Origin: JAWPMT01 sp965601475
Lineage (GTDB): Bacteria; Bacteroidota; Bacteroidia; Cytophagales; Cyclobacteriaceae
NCBI GenBank assembly: GCA_965601475.1
Contig: OZ271832.1
Location: 5,146,001-5,210,000 of the forward strand
DNA: 64,000 nt
Direction: 5' to 3'
Part shown: positions 32,649 through 41,565 of the stretch, piece by piece
How the letters are laid out: each line of letters begins with the position of its first letter
Position numbering within the stretch: the stretch's first letter is position 1
Made by a program: the position numbers and the translations under genes
The notes under the pieces: generated by a model
Seen by the model: the letters and a program-made list of their open reading frames with translations, nothing else
Told to the model about the DNA's origin: nothing
The model's database searches: none

Positions 32649-33599
32649 CTATTTCAATTGCCAGCCAAGGTCCTGCAGGATGCCCAGCGTGATTGGACCT
32701 GGGTTATGATTCACCTCGGCTTCGGAAAGAAAAGGCGTCATGAGCGCATTTTCGGTATTGTTGTAGGTGGTCTCATCCAGGTGGGATAGTGAAGAGCCAT
32801 CACGAAAATTGGTGGGGGCATACAGGTTGGGGGCTTGACCTCCATTGGCAAAGGTGCTTTGGGGGCCCGCGAAAAACACGGCGTCGCTCGTGAAGATCAT
32901 GAATAGTTCGGAGGATGGGTTTGGCAAGTCCGCAACCAGGTTGCGATTGCTACCATCTCTCATAAAAAGGTCATACACTGTCGGCAAGTTCTCCAGTTGA
33001 GGGATGCTAAAACTAGGTATGTACGGTCCAAGATCGGGTTGGATGCTGAATGCTCCCAAATTTCCATTCTCCAAGCCCGCTAGAGTCCCATGACCGAGTC
33101 CATGTGCGATTTCGTGAAGGAGCAGGGAAACGAAGTCATATTGAAAATCTGCGGGTTGACCATCTATGCCAAAGTAATAGTTGGCTGTACCATCGATCAG
33201 GATATCCATGTCAAAGGTACCTGCACTCAAGTCTTCCCCTGCGAATTGCTTGGCCAGGGCGGAAGGGTACCAGATGTCATTTTGAGGGGCATTCGGAAAA
33301 TTTCTAAAACCGTTTGGGATGGACCTGCCAAGGAATCCGGTATTGAATGGTACGAATACAAGGTTGATTCTGATGCCTAGTTCCAAATCTAGATGACTTT
33401 CCCAGATGCTGGCAGCGTGGGCGATTGCGCCTTCAATGTCGACATTGTCAACAGTAGTGGAAATCTCGATGGATGGCTTTGGGTTGGTAGGGGGGGGCTG
33501 GCCCTCATCATCCTCAGAGCAGGCGATTACCAGTGCTAGTGGAAAGAAGGTCAAAAAAGCCTGTGTGCGTCTGCGGGTTAGAAGAAAAAAGGTGTTCAT
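32649..33599 (-). CDS. Zinc metalloprotease-like lipoprotein (zincin)
   Basis: A protein of about 316 residues. Lipoprotein signal with lipobox near 'LALVIACSEDDEG'; the ATG at 33599 is preferred over the frame start at 33626. Zinc motif 'LLLHEIAHGLGHGTL' at about 158-172 gives HExxH plus a downstream His, as in metzincins. 'TENALMTPFL' near 283 fits the Met-turn. Residues 50-90 have 'AIAHAASIWESHL', typical of the N-terminal helix of secreted zincins. Probably a surface protease or a related structural protein. The mature N-terminus is acidic, then Pro-rich. The next gene on the strand is the M20 hydrolase, 45 bases away. Confidence 0.8.
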   Translation of the reverse strand: MNTFFLLTRRRTQAFLTFFPLALVIACSEDDEGQPPPTNPKPSIEISTTVDNVDIEGAIAHAASIWESHLDLELGIRINLVFVPFNTGFLGRSIPNGFRNFPNAPQNDIWYPSALAKQFAGEDLSAGTFDMDILIDGTANYYFGIDGQPADFQYDFVSLLLHEIAHGLGHGTLAGLENGNLGAFSIQPDLGPYIPSFSIPQLENLPTVYDLFMRDGSNRNLVADLPNPSSELFMIFTSDAVFFAGPQSTFANGGQAPNLYAPTNFRDGSSLSHLDETTYNNTENALMTPFLSEAEVNHNPGPITLGILQDLGWQLK

Positions 33600-33781
33600 A
33601 TTCTCAATAAACACCTTTTCATGCAAAAAACAAACGAAGTACTAACTACTAGCTATTATGAGTATCGTCCCACCGTTATGATATTGCCTAAACCTAATTT
33701 CTATTCTATCCAGACCTGTTCATTTTCATAAAACTGAACCTGATGGTAAGGGGATTGAAATTCTCAGCAGTAATGACTTAG

Positions 33782-34843
33782 ATGACCAACGCGCTGATCA
33801 TAAGTATCCTGGAGTTTGTCGCTTGCTCGCACCTACTGTTGTTCGGATCATATATGCTCCTGCGCAAGAACGCCAGGCCCGGGGTGAAATGGGTTGGGGC
33901 CTTCATCTTGTTTCTGGGCCTGCATTTTGCGATGCTGGCATCGTTGCAGGTGTCAGACAATTTGCTGCTTGCAGCGTTGACGGATTACTTCACTTCCATT
34001 GCACTCTTTGTGTATGGCCCATTGCTGTATCTTGCCAACCTCGCGATGGCTGATATCCGTGTGACCGTGGAGAAACACGGATGGCACTTTCTAATCATTA
34101 TCATTCCTCTTCTGGAGGAACTGGCTTTGTTTCCTGCGATAGCCAATTGGCCCATGACCGAGCTTTCTGACTACCGCGTCCTGATCTACCTACACAACCT
34201 CACCTATATTGGTTGCAGTGTTTGGGTGTTCTTTCAAAGTCGGAAGGCGAATAATGGTGGCTGGTTTATGCTTTCGCTCAATGCAGGCTATGCACTGATG
34301 ATCCTTTCCTTCGTCCTGTTATTGATAGATGCAGAATTCAATGGTGGAGCAGCTTATATCTTCTACAAGGTATTCTTCCTGGTTGTACTCACTTCCATGG
34401 TGGATGGGATGCTTATTTTGACGCTGCACAAGCCGGAGTCGCTTAAGAAGCAGCCTAATAAGATAATCACGGGGAGTAACAGGTCCTACCTGGAGAAGGT
34501 ATTGGCGCAAGTACGTGATGCTGTTGAAAATCAGGGTCGATTTCAGCAACAGGATCTTACCTTACAAAGCCTATCCGCGATAATTGGTTTTCCTGCCCAT
34601 GATATTTCACTTGCCGTAAACCGCTTGCTAGGTAGTACGTTTCGAGAGTATATCAACCAGCTTCGCGTAGAGCGGTCCTGGATTTTGTTGCAGGACCATC
34701 CCGATATGCGGATCAATGAAGTCATGTATCAGGCAGGGTACAACTCCAGGTCTCTGTTTCTCAAGAACTTCAAGGAGAAATACGGCCTCACCCCCTCACA
34801 AGCTCGTAAAAAAATGAGCTGTGTCCAGCTCTCTGGAGTATGA
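33782..34843 (+). CDS. AraC-family regulator with membrane N-terminus
   Basis: A 353-residue protein. Residues 1-220 hold about seven hydrophobic helices. Residues about 245-345 form the AraC DNA-binding domain ('LTLQSLSAIIGFPAHDISLA', 'FREYINQLRVERSW', 'RINEVMYQAGYNSRSLFLKN', 'FKEKYGLTPSQARKK'). Same architecture as the regulator at 8757-9779, though not a close copy. Divergent from the zincin gene. Its target is unknown; the downstream MaoC gene begins 68 bases later. Confidence 0.87.
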   Translation: MTNALIISILEFVACSHLLLFGSYMLLRKNARPGVKWVGAFILFLGLHFAMLASLQVSDNLLLAALTDYFTSIALFVYGPLLYLANLAMADIRVTVEKHGWHFLIIIIPLLEELALFPAIANWPMTELSDYRVLIYLHNLTYIGCSVWVFFQSRKANNGGWFMLSLNAGYALMILSFVLLLIDAEFNGGAAYIFYKVFFLVVLTSMVDGMLILTLHKPESLKKQPNKIITGSNRSYLEKVLAQVRDAVENQGRFQQQDLTLQSLSAIIGFPAHDISLAVNRLLGSTFREYINQLRVERSWILLQDHPDMRINEVMYQAGYNSRSLFLKNFKEKYGLTPSQARKKMSCVQLSGV

Positions 34844-34911
34844 ATTATCCAATGTAGATAATTGGCGGGTTTAGTAACTTCGCGGCACTTGAAAAAACAA
34901 AAGCACTTTTT

Positions 34912-35376
34912 ATGGCGCAGATCACCATCCACAGTTTTGAAGAATTTGAGAAATATCGCGGTCAGGACCTTGGAACTTCAGCACCACATGAAATAACGCA
35001 GGAGCAAATCAACCAGTTTGCTGAGGCTACTTTGGACCACCAATGGATACATACTGATCCGAAAAAGGCTAGTGAGGGCCCTTTTGGCCAACCTATTGCG
35101 CATGGTTACCTCACCCTTTCCATGATCCCGTACATGTGGAATCAGATCCTGGAAGTGAAGAATTTGAAAATGATGGTCAACTACGGCATTGAAAAACTGC
35201 GCTTTGCTCAACCCGTGCCCGTAGGCTCCAAACTTATTTTGAAAGCGAAACTTGAGGGCCTGAGCAATCTCAGGGGTATCATCAAAGCTGAAGTAGGAGC
35301 GAGAATGGAGATCGAGGGGGAAAGAAAACCGGCCTTTACCGGAACCTTGATCATGCTCTATCACTTCAAGGATTAA
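34912..35376 (+). CDS. MaoC-like dehydratase/hydratase
   Basis: A 154-residue hot-dog-fold protein. The hydratase-2 motif is present as 'DHQWIHTDPKKASEGPFGQP' followed by 'IAHGYLTLSM' (about residues 42-70), with the catalytic Asp/His pair. Members hydrate enoyl-thioesters in fatty-acid or polyhydroxyalkanoate metabolism. The 154-residue length is typical of single-domain MaoC proteins. Its last base is the first base of the next gene (TAATG), so the two are coupled. Confidence 0.9.
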   Translation: MAQITIHSFEEFEKYRGQDLGTSAPHEITQEQINQFAEATLDHQWIHTDPKKASEGPFGQPIAHGYLTLSMIPYMWNQILEVKNLKMMVNYGIEKLRFAQPVPVGSKLILKAKLEGLSNLRGIIKAEVGARMEIEGERKPAFTGTLIMLYHFKD

Positions 35377-35630
35377 TGCACTGTCCCGTAACCCGCAAGG
35401 TTTGTTTTGATTCAGAGGTTATTGCTGAAGAGGCTCTGCTAAGTCATCACGCCAGGCAATTTCACCGAAACCACAGTGGCCCTATCAACATCTATCAGTG
35501 CGAACATTGTGGTAGCTGGCATTTTACGTCAAAAGGGGAGATCCACCCCAAATTGCGTGCTCCGGAGCAACTCGCTCAGCTCAGGAAGGAGCGGGAGGCC
35601 TTTGACTGGGAAAGGAAGCTGAGAAGATAG
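35376..35630 (+). CDS. Small zinc-ribbon-like protein
   Basis: An 84-residue protein with 'CPVTRKVCF' at residues 3-11 and 'YQCEHCGSWHFTSKG' at about 40-54. Two Cys pairs plus a His suggest a single zinc site. The C-terminal 25 residues are highly charged and helical. I recognise similar small proteins in Bacteroidota but know no function; the Cys-His-Cys layout suggests nucleic-acid or protein binding. Coupled to the MaoC gene by a one-base overlap. Confidence 0.72.
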   Translation: MHCPVTRKVCFDSEVIAEEALLSHHARQFHRNHSGPINIYQCEHCGSWHFTSKGEIHPKLRAPEQLAQLRKEREAFDWERKLRR

Positions 35631-35660
35631 CAGGCTCTATATATCGCTTATCTTTAGGTC

Positions 35661-37301
35661 ATGAAGCGATTACTCTATGCCCTGTCTGTTTTGTCTTTGA
35701 TGGCCTGTTCCAGCCAACCCCGGTTTGATATTGTATTGAGAAATGGTGTCATCTACGATGGAAGCGGTGGTGAACCCTATAAAGCCGACATTGGTATTGT
35801 AGCAGATAGTATTGCTGCGATCGGTGAATTGGAATATGCTCGAGCTGAACAGATTGTTGATCTGGAGGAATTGGCTGTGGCGCCGGGTTTTATCAACATG
35901 CTCAGTTGGGCGAATGTATCGCTGATTGAAGACGGACGTTCACAAAGCGATATCCGTCAGGGAGTTACCTTGGAGGTAATGGGTGAGGGCCGATCAATGG
36001 GTCCCCTGACCGAAGCGATGAAAGCGGAAATGGTGGCTAACCAGGTCGACATCAAGTTTGATGTCGAGTGGACCACGCTGGGGGAGTATTTACAATTTCT
36101 TGAGAATAAGGGAGTATCAACGAACATCGCGTCGTTTGTTGGCAATGGCACTTTGCGGCGACATGTGATCGGCTATGAAAACCGGAAAGCAACTCCGGAG
36201 GAGATCTCCGAAATGCAGCGCCTTACCCGGGAGGCCATGGAGCAAGGTGCTGTCGGTATTTCATCCTCATTACTCTACGCCCCGAGTATGTACGCCGATA
36301 CGGAGGAGTTGATCCAATTGGCCAAGGTAGCCGGTGAGTACGGAGGGCTGTACGTCTCACATATTCGCAATGAAGGTGACCTGCTGCTGGAGTCCATTGA
36401 TGAATTGATCACCATTGGCAAGGAAGCGAATCTGCCTGCTGAAGTATATCACTTGAAGGCTTCCGGTAGAGACAACTGGCACAAAATGGACCTGGCCATT
36501 GCCAAAATCGATTCTGCGCGCAGTACCGGACTCGAAATCACTGCGGACATTTATACCTACAATGCCTCAAGTACGGGATTGCACGTGCAACTGCCGGATT
36601 GGGCAAGGGAAGGTGGGGTAGAAGCCACCATTGAGCGCATGAAAGACCCTGAGATGCGGGCGCGTGCCGTTGGGGAAATTCAATTCCGCAATCCACCCGA
36701 GACCATACTTTTTGTGGGTTTCAAGACTCAGGAGATGCGAAAATACATCGGCAAGTACTTGCCTGAAGTGGCCCAGGAGCTGGGCAAGACCCCAGCTGAA
36801 GCTGTGGTAGACCTGATTGTCCAGGATGAGAGTCGCATTCAGGTGGTTTACTTTTCAATGTCAGAAGAAAACATCCAAAAAAAGGTTGCTGTACCTTGGG
36901 TGAGCTTCTGCTCGGATGCAGGTTCCTATACCAGTGAAGGCATTTTTCTCCAGCAGAGTACCCATCCCCGGGCTTATGGATCATTTATTCGTGTACTTGG
37001 CAAGTTTGCCCGAGATGAAGAAGTGATTTCCTTGGCTGAAGGTATCCGCAAGCTCACCAGTTTGCCGGCAACCAACCTGAAGCTTGACCGGCGAGGAAAG
37101 ATTGAGGTTGGTCACTTCGCGGATATCGTCGTATTCGACCCGAAAGAAGTGAAGGACAATGCTACTTTTCAGGAACCTCACCAATATGCTGAGGGTATGG
37201 TGCATGTTTTTGTCAATGGTACAGCAGTACTTCAAGATGGGGACCATACTGGTGCCACCCCTGGCAGGTTCGTCAAAGGCCCTGGCTATCAGGAACTTTA
37301 G
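35661..37301 (+). CDS. D-aminoacylase-like amidohydrolase lipoprotein with altered metal site
   Basis: A 546-residue protein, lipoprotein signal 'LSVLSLMACSSQ'. The frame follows N-acyl-D-amino-acid deacylases: 'IVLRNGVIYDGSGGEPYKAD', 'GIVADSIAAIG', 'VAPGFINMLSWANVSLIEDG', 'GISSSLLYAP', 'YVSHIRNEGD', 'VYHLKASGRDNW' and 'DIVVFDPKEVKD'. The HxH metal pair after 'PGF(I/V)D' is replaced by Met-Leu-Ser, and the Cys of the usual 'GNCG' motif is replaced ('VMGEGRS'). Later His residues in VSHIR and YHLKA remain. It may work with one metal, differently, or not at all. The last 4 bases overlap, tail to tail, the aminotransferase gene. Confidence 0.85.
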   Translation: MKRLLYALSVLSLMACSSQPRFDIVLRNGVIYDGSGGEPYKADIGIVADSIAAIGELEYARAEQIVDLEELAVAPGFINMLSWANVSLIEDGRSQSDIRQGVTLEVMGEGRSMGPLTEAMKAEMVANQVDIKFDVEWTTLGEYLQFLENKGVSTNIASFVGNGTLRRHVIGYENRKATPEEISEMQRLTREAMEQGAVGISSSLLYAPSMYADTEELIQLAKVAGEYGGLYVSHIRNEGDLLLESIDELITIGKEANLPAEVYHLKASGRDNWHKMDLAIAKIDSARSTGLEITADIYTYNASSTGLHVQLPDWAREGGVEATIERMKDPEMRARAVGEIQFRNPPETILFVGFKTQEMRKYIGKYLPEVAQELGKTPAEAVVDLIVQDESRIQVVYFSMSEENIQKKVAVPWVSFCSDAGSYTSEGIFLQQSTHPRAYGSFIRVLGKFARDEEVISLAEGIRKLTSLPATNLKLDRRGKIEVGHFADIVVFDPKEVKDNATFQEPHQYAEGMVHVFVNGTAVLQDGDHTGATPGRFVKGPGYQEL

Positions 37302-38413
37302 ACAATCACCTTCTTCAGTGCCTCATTAAAGCGGTCTACCTCTTCGAGTGTTCCCGTGCTGATCCGACACCATTCCATTAAAGGAGGGAATGGTCTGCCA
37401 ACCAATACACCTTCTGCCTTCATTTTTTGGTTTAGGGTATTGATATCCATCCCTGATTTGAAGAAGATAAAGTTGGTATGTGACTGAACATACGGCAGCT
37501 GCAATTCATCGAGGGTCTTGTAGATGCGCTTTTTCGCTTCTTTGGTTTGTGCAAGGCTGAATTGATAGAAGTCATCATCTCTCATTGCCGCCTTGGCTGC
37601 TTCGACGGCCAGTATATTCGTGTAAGCCACAATGTTTTTACGCAGCTTTCCTGCGATTTCGGGTTTGGCGATCATATACCCAATGCGCAGGCCTGCAAGT
37701 CCATATACTTTGGAAAAAGTCCGGGATACGATTACATCAGCACCTTTCTTGACCAATTCAACCATCGAGGGGTAATCTGGCTCCTCGATGAAGTCATAGT
37801 AGGCTTCGTCACTGAATACGATGGCCTTTTTTGAGGCAGTTTCGCAGAAATCCAGCAGCTGATCTTTGGGCAGGAGCGTGGAGGTAGGGTTGTTGGGATT
37901 GCACAGAAAGATCAGTTTGGTCTTGTCGGAGATCCGTTTCTCCATTTCATCCAGGTTGTGCAGGTGGTTGCTGTCTACAGGTACCCAGTTGACGGTTCCG
38001 CCCCATTGACGGGCATAGTTCATCATGGCGAGGAATGTAGGTCGGGCGGCAATGATTTCGCCTCCGTTCGCGCCATAGGTGATGCCGGCAATCTTCAGGC
38101 CTTCGGTGGATCCACCCCCTATGACGATATGGTTTTTGCTGACACCCTCTTTTTCGGCAATCATCTCAAAGAGCTCGTCACTGTAAGAGTAGGGGTATCT
38201 GCAGCCCAGGTCGAAGGCTTTTTCCATGGCTTTGCGGACCTTGTCAGAAGGGCCATAGGGGTTTTCATTGCTGCTCAACCTGACGAACTCTTCCATCGGC
38301 CTGGCGTTGAAACTTGCGATTTGAGAAGGACTGAAAGCTGAGAGGGAGGTAGGGAGAAGAAGACCCGTGGCACTTGCTGCTCCGGATCTTCTAAGCCATT
38401 GACGTCTGTTCAT
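37298..38413 (-). CDS. Tat-exported aminotransferase (HisC-like)
   Basis: A 371-residue class I/II aminotransferase of the histidinol-phosphate type. 'FVRLSSNENPYGPSDKVRKA' (about 42-61), 'IVIGGGSTEGLKIAG' (cofactor phosphate), 'FLCNPNNPTSTLL', 'IVFSDEAYYDF' and 'VSRTFSKVYGLAGLRIGYM', where the Lys near 233 should hold PLP. Unusually, the N-terminus 'MNRRQWLRRSGAASATGLLL' is a twin-arginine-type export signal, so the enzyme probably acts outside the cytoplasm, folded with its cofactor. It faces the amidohydrolase gene tail to tail. The substrate is unlikely to be histidinol phosphate. Confidence 0.87.
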   Translation of the reverse strand: MNRRQWLRRSGAASATGLLLPTSLSAFSPSQIASFNARPMEEFVRLSSNENPYGPSDKVRKAMEKAFDLGCRYPYSYSDELFEMIAEKEGVSKNHIVIGGGSTEGLKIAGITYGANGGEIIAARPTFLAMMNYARQWGGTVNWVPVDSNHLHNLDEMEKRISDKTKLIFLCNPNNPTSTLLPKDQLLDFCETASKKAIVFSDEAYYDFIEEPDYPSMVELVKKGADVIVSRTFSKVYGLAGLRIGYMIAKPEIAGKLRKNIVAYTNILAVEAAKAAMRDDDFYQFSLAQTKEAKKRIYKTLDELQLPYVQSHTNFIFFKSGMDINTLNQKMKAEGVLVGRPFPPLMEWCRISTGTLEEVDRFNEALKKVIV

Positions 38414-38518
38414 GTGGTATTGGGGTAGGTTTAGTACAACAAGTTAATCCAACATGAGTAAAAAATACCTAAGTGTTATTGTGAGGGTTTTGATCTCATT
38501 CTTCGTCCAATAAAAAGG

Positions 38519-38554
38519 AAAACCCCGAAAGATCGATTCTTCCGGGGTTTTTTT
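38519..38554. terminator. Hairpin terminator with T-run
   Basis: The aaaaccccg...cggggtttt arms extend with one mismatch through gaaaga/tcttc around a tcga loop, followed by a T-run. It lies between two minus-strand genes; the A-tract on its left also lets it end minus-strand transcripts from 38577. Confidence 0.88.
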
Positions 38555-38576
38555 GATTAGAAAGAATGATTCGCCA

Positions 38577-38891
38577 TCAATCAGCTGCTTCATCCCATTC
38601 GAAGGAGGAGCAGCCATCACACAAGCCCTCCAAATATGCTTTGCGCCTTTCCCAGGAGCTGCCGGTAACTGAAACTAATTTCGTGGTGGATCTTGTTCCG
38701 CATTGCATTTTGCTTCCACCATAGCATTGGTACCAGTAGTTGTAAGTACTTCCATTTTTCTCCATGAGCTTGTAGGTGCACATGCACCGAACGAAGTCAG
38801 CATCTGTCTTTGGTTCGAGACTGGGATGGTCCGCTGCCGAGAATACCAGGAAAAAACATAGTAGAAGGGATAGTCTGAAAATCTGCTTCAT
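38577..38891 (-). CDS. Small exported Cys-rich protein
   Basis: A 104-residue protein. Signal peptide MKQIFRLSLLLCFFLVFSAA. The mature part of about 84 residues has at least six Cys ('FVRCMCTYKLME', 'YWYQCYGGSKMQCG', 'LEGLCDGCSSF'), consistent with a disulfide-stabilised small domain. No family recognised. It has its own hairpin terminator downstream and a 212-base gene-free region upstream, so it is probably a single-gene unit. Confidence 0.7.
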   Translation of the reverse strand: MKQIFRLSLLLCFFLVFSAADHPSLEPKTDADFVRCMCTYKLMEKNGSTYNYWYQCYGGSKMQCGTRSTTKLVSVTGSSWERRKAYLEGLCDGCSSFEWDEAAD

Positions 38892-39103
38892 TTGATAGGT
38901 TTGATTTGGTTATATCTTCAAAAACTAGCAAATTATTTTACCAAAACCAATTTATGACAGCTTGGATTTGGTTTAGAGCTACTGGTAGCTGGTGCTTTTT
39001 CTACAGGGAGAAATTACCACGGACCTACATTCAATGCACCATCGTCACTCCTATCTGATCAGACGACCGTTCTTGTTTGCCCATTGTCTCCTTGACAATA
39101 AAC

Positions 39104-40288
39104 TCAAGGGAGAATGATTTCAATGGGGGCCTCGACAGCGGGTACGGACTCGAGCAGGTTCCCAGAGAAGTCAAAGTAGAAGATCTGATCGTTTGAATCC
39201 GGGTCGATGAGGTATTCCGTGGTATCCGAAAAACCGAAAATCAGTAGGCCATTGTCGAAGTCAACTTTGTAAGTAGTCATCACCAGGTTTGCAAATAGGT
39301 CATTTGAGAGAAACATCTCCGAAATGGCCTCGGAATCAATGACACTGCTCCGTTCCAAAGTTTGCAGGTCAATAGCCTCCGGTACTTCCAGGTTGTCCCC
39401 GACAATTCTGGGCTTAACATACAAGTACCTACCGTCATATTGGGTATCGCCATAGCCGCGCTGCGATGGTTTAGTCCTGGGGAGATGGAAGGAAGGCATT
39501 GGGAGAATTGCTTTGTAAGCATCAAAATCAGCGTATTGTTTTTCAAGCAATTCCAGATTTGCATCGAATCGCAATAATGAATCACTATCCGTGAAGACAA
39601 AGATTACATCATCAAATAGATGCCAACCGGCGAAGTCGGACGCCAGGTCGGTTTCCAAATTCAATGTGACCTGCTTGTCTGGTGACGATGAGATTTCGGA
39701 CCATCGGTAGAGCTCAACCGATTTGCCAGCGTTATTGTCAACTAAGGAAATGGCGTAATAATTTCCCGCCATTCCTGCCAAACCTATGTCTTCACCGAGA
39801 GACGGTACTTGCTGAACTTCTTCATATGTTGGAAGCCTGTGAAAAAACACATTGTAATGACCACTAGCGTCAAGGTACCAGCTGGCAGCACTGTTTTCCG
39901 TGATGGAAGTGACGCGAAAGGCATCGTCAGAAGATAGATCAAAACGCGCTGGAAACTCCTGGCCCTCGAAAATTTCTCTGCTAGACAGGTCGTATGTGAC
40001 AGCATTTCCGTGCCAGTCAGACATGAGTACGGTGTTGCCACTGCGAAAGGTGGTCATGGCCCATGGTGTCAGGTCCTCACCCAGACTGAGTATCCTTTCA
40101 CTGTTGTTTTCACTGGAGACCCCGTAGAGTACAGATTGATTCAGGCCTTCTGAAGGAACTTCGTAGCCAACATAGAGCACTTCCCGAGGTACGTCGATGG
40201 GTGATTCTGGTGTTTCCGCTATCTCATCTGAGCAGGAGACCAGTAGGAGCAAGGTCATCAGACCTACAAAAGTTATTTGCTGATCCAT
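39104..40288 (-). CDS. Lipoprotein, probable beta-propeller, unknown function
   Basis: A protein of about 394 residues from the ATG at 40288, giving a lipoprotein signal 'FVGLMTLLLLVSCSDEIAE'. The open frame starts at 40417, but that leader is not signal-like. The mature part has repeated short strands of the kind 'VLYVGYEVPSEGLNQ', 'TVLMSDWHGNAVTYDL' and 'VIFVFTDSDSLLRFDANLEL', suggesting a beta-propeller similar in outline to DUF4374 lipoproteins. No enzyme motif is seen. Stands alone, about 120 bases downstream of a hairpin terminator that serves the gene at 40540. Confidence 0.65.
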   Translation of the reverse strand: MDQQITFVGLMTLLLLVSCSDEIAETPESPIDVPREVLYVGYEVPSEGLNQSVLYGVSSENNSERILSLGEDLTPWAMTTFRSGNTVLMSDWHGNAVTYDLSSREIFEGQEFPARFDLSSDDAFRVTSITENSAASWYLDASGHYNVFFHRLPTYEEVQQVPSLGEDIGLAGMAGNYYAISLVDNNAGKSVELYRWSEISSSPDKQVTLNLETDLASDFAGWHLFDDVIFVFTDSDSLLRFDANLELLEKQYADFDAYKAILPMPSFHLPRTKPSQRGYGDTQYDGRYLYVKPRIVGDNLEVPEAIDLQTLERSSVIDSEAISEMFLSNDLFANLVMTTYKVDFDNGLLIFGFSDTTEYLIDPDSNDQIFYFDFSGNLLESVPAVEAPIEIILP

Positions 40289-40486
40289 ATCCGCAAACAT
40301 GAGAAAAAGATTGTGCATGGCTGAAAATTCGTCAATGACTTTTGTCAAGAAGTAACGCTTTTCTGGAAGACCCTCAATCGTAAAGAATCGTTGGGGAGAA
40401 GAAACGCATCTTGCCATCTGCTCTTATCTTGTTGCGGTTGCAATGCAGGTTGGTCATTGGCCGAGAACTGACTAGTGCAAAATAAG

Positions 40487-40515
40487 AAAACACCCTCTTT
40501 GAGGAGGGTGCTTTT
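40487..40515. terminator. Hairpin terminator
   Basis: The caccctc (40491-40497) and gagggtg (40504-40510) arms are flanked by aaaa and cttttc. It lies just downstream of the minus-strand gene at 40540-41430; on that strand the hairpin is followed by a T-run. Confidence 0.82.
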
Positions 40516-40539
40516 CATTCAACCAGCTAAAAACAAAAC

Positions 40540-41430
40540 TCATCTATTTCTTAAGCGCTCGGCTACCGTACAATCGAGGAGTTCTTCCTGATCCAGGCTG
40601 TTGAACCAGGTGACTGAATAGCCCCCCATGGATGGTAAACCATCTCCATAAAAACTGCTATAAAAACATTCGCCATCCTTCTGTGAAATGTAATAGCCGT
40701 CAATGCTGAAATCCGTCATGGAGGTATCCTGATAGCGCATACCAGTGAGGTTGACTGTCGTGATGTCTTCATTGGGCCATCTCGTTTCGAAGTAGTACTC
40801 TACCGCTGCGGCTAAGGCTCGATTACGGAGTGTATTGGCGGCTGTCCCTGACGTGAATTTTTTGTATACCGCTTCGTGTCTGGCTTTCAACGCTCCCTTG
40901 AAGTGTATGTAGGCAGGTCCTCTTTTGCCGCCCTCTATTGTGGTGATGGCCCTCGAAACGACGATTGGTTCTCCGGAGTCGTTTTGTGAGACCAACTTCA
41001 CATGTAGTGTGAGCTTACCCGCAGGCCAATTGTGCGCTTCCAGGTGCTCCACCATGCTCTTGCGAAGTTTTTCGCCATCGATGGGGTATTCAACGTAGCC
41101 TTGTCTCTTCTGGAGGGAGTGAAATCCTGGCTGTGCTTCGCCATCCGCAGTATAGAATTCAAGGCCATCAAAGCCCTCGGACACCTCATTTCCTTCGAAG
41201 GAGACGGCGATGTGATAGGGGGTAATACTGAAACCAACCATTTTCACTACACCCTCCAGACATTCCTTGGTTAGAGGAGCATGGAGCAAATACTCCTTCG
41301 ACATCTGCTTCCAGTCAAGCACCTCTTCCGTCTTGGAGGCATCGGTATAGACCCTTGCGGTAGTTGGATTGCCTGCCCTGGATGTCAATGCCAAGAGCAA
41401 CAGGACGAATATCGTACAAAGTCTGGTCAC
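40540..41430 (-). CDS. Exported protein of unknown function
   Basis: A 296-residue protein starting with GTG. Signal peptide 'LCTIFVLLLLALTSRAG'. The mature part is mixed alpha/beta with 'KECLEGVVKMVGFSITPYHI', 'AGKLTLHVKLVSQNDSGEP' and a C-terminal 'EELLDCTVAERLRNR'. The first segment resembles the strand-helix layout of TonB-C-like domains, but the match is too weak to name. It is a single gene with its own terminator. Confidence 0.62.
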   Translation of the reverse strand: MTRLCTIFVLLLLALTSRAGNPTTARVYTDASKTEEVLDWKQMSKEYLLHAPLTKECLEGVVKMVGFSITPYHIAVSFEGNEVSEGFDGLEFYTADGEAQPGFHSLQKRQGYVEYPIDGEKLRKSMVEHLEAHNWPAGKLTLHVKLVSQNDSGEPIVVSRAITTIEGGKRGPAYIHFKGALKARHEAVYKKFTSGTAANTLRNRALAAAVEYYFETRWPNEDITTVNLTGMRYQDTSMTDFSIDGYYISQKDGECFYSSFYGDGLPSMGGYSVTWFNSLDQEELLDCTVAERLRNR

Positions 41431-41565
41431 GGCTTTTCCAACACAAATTCATCTTCAATAAACTCATATGCCATCGATTTCACGTGACTGACAGATTTTT
41501 TGAGCCAACGATCCAAATTCTTAGCAAATAGCATCTACATTTAACACAACCTAGTCCTTGGACCA

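Noticed and set aside
39104..40417. Longer start for the propeller lipoprotein
   Set aside because: The 43 extra residues would hide the lipoprotein signal; the ATG at 40288 fits the lipobox.
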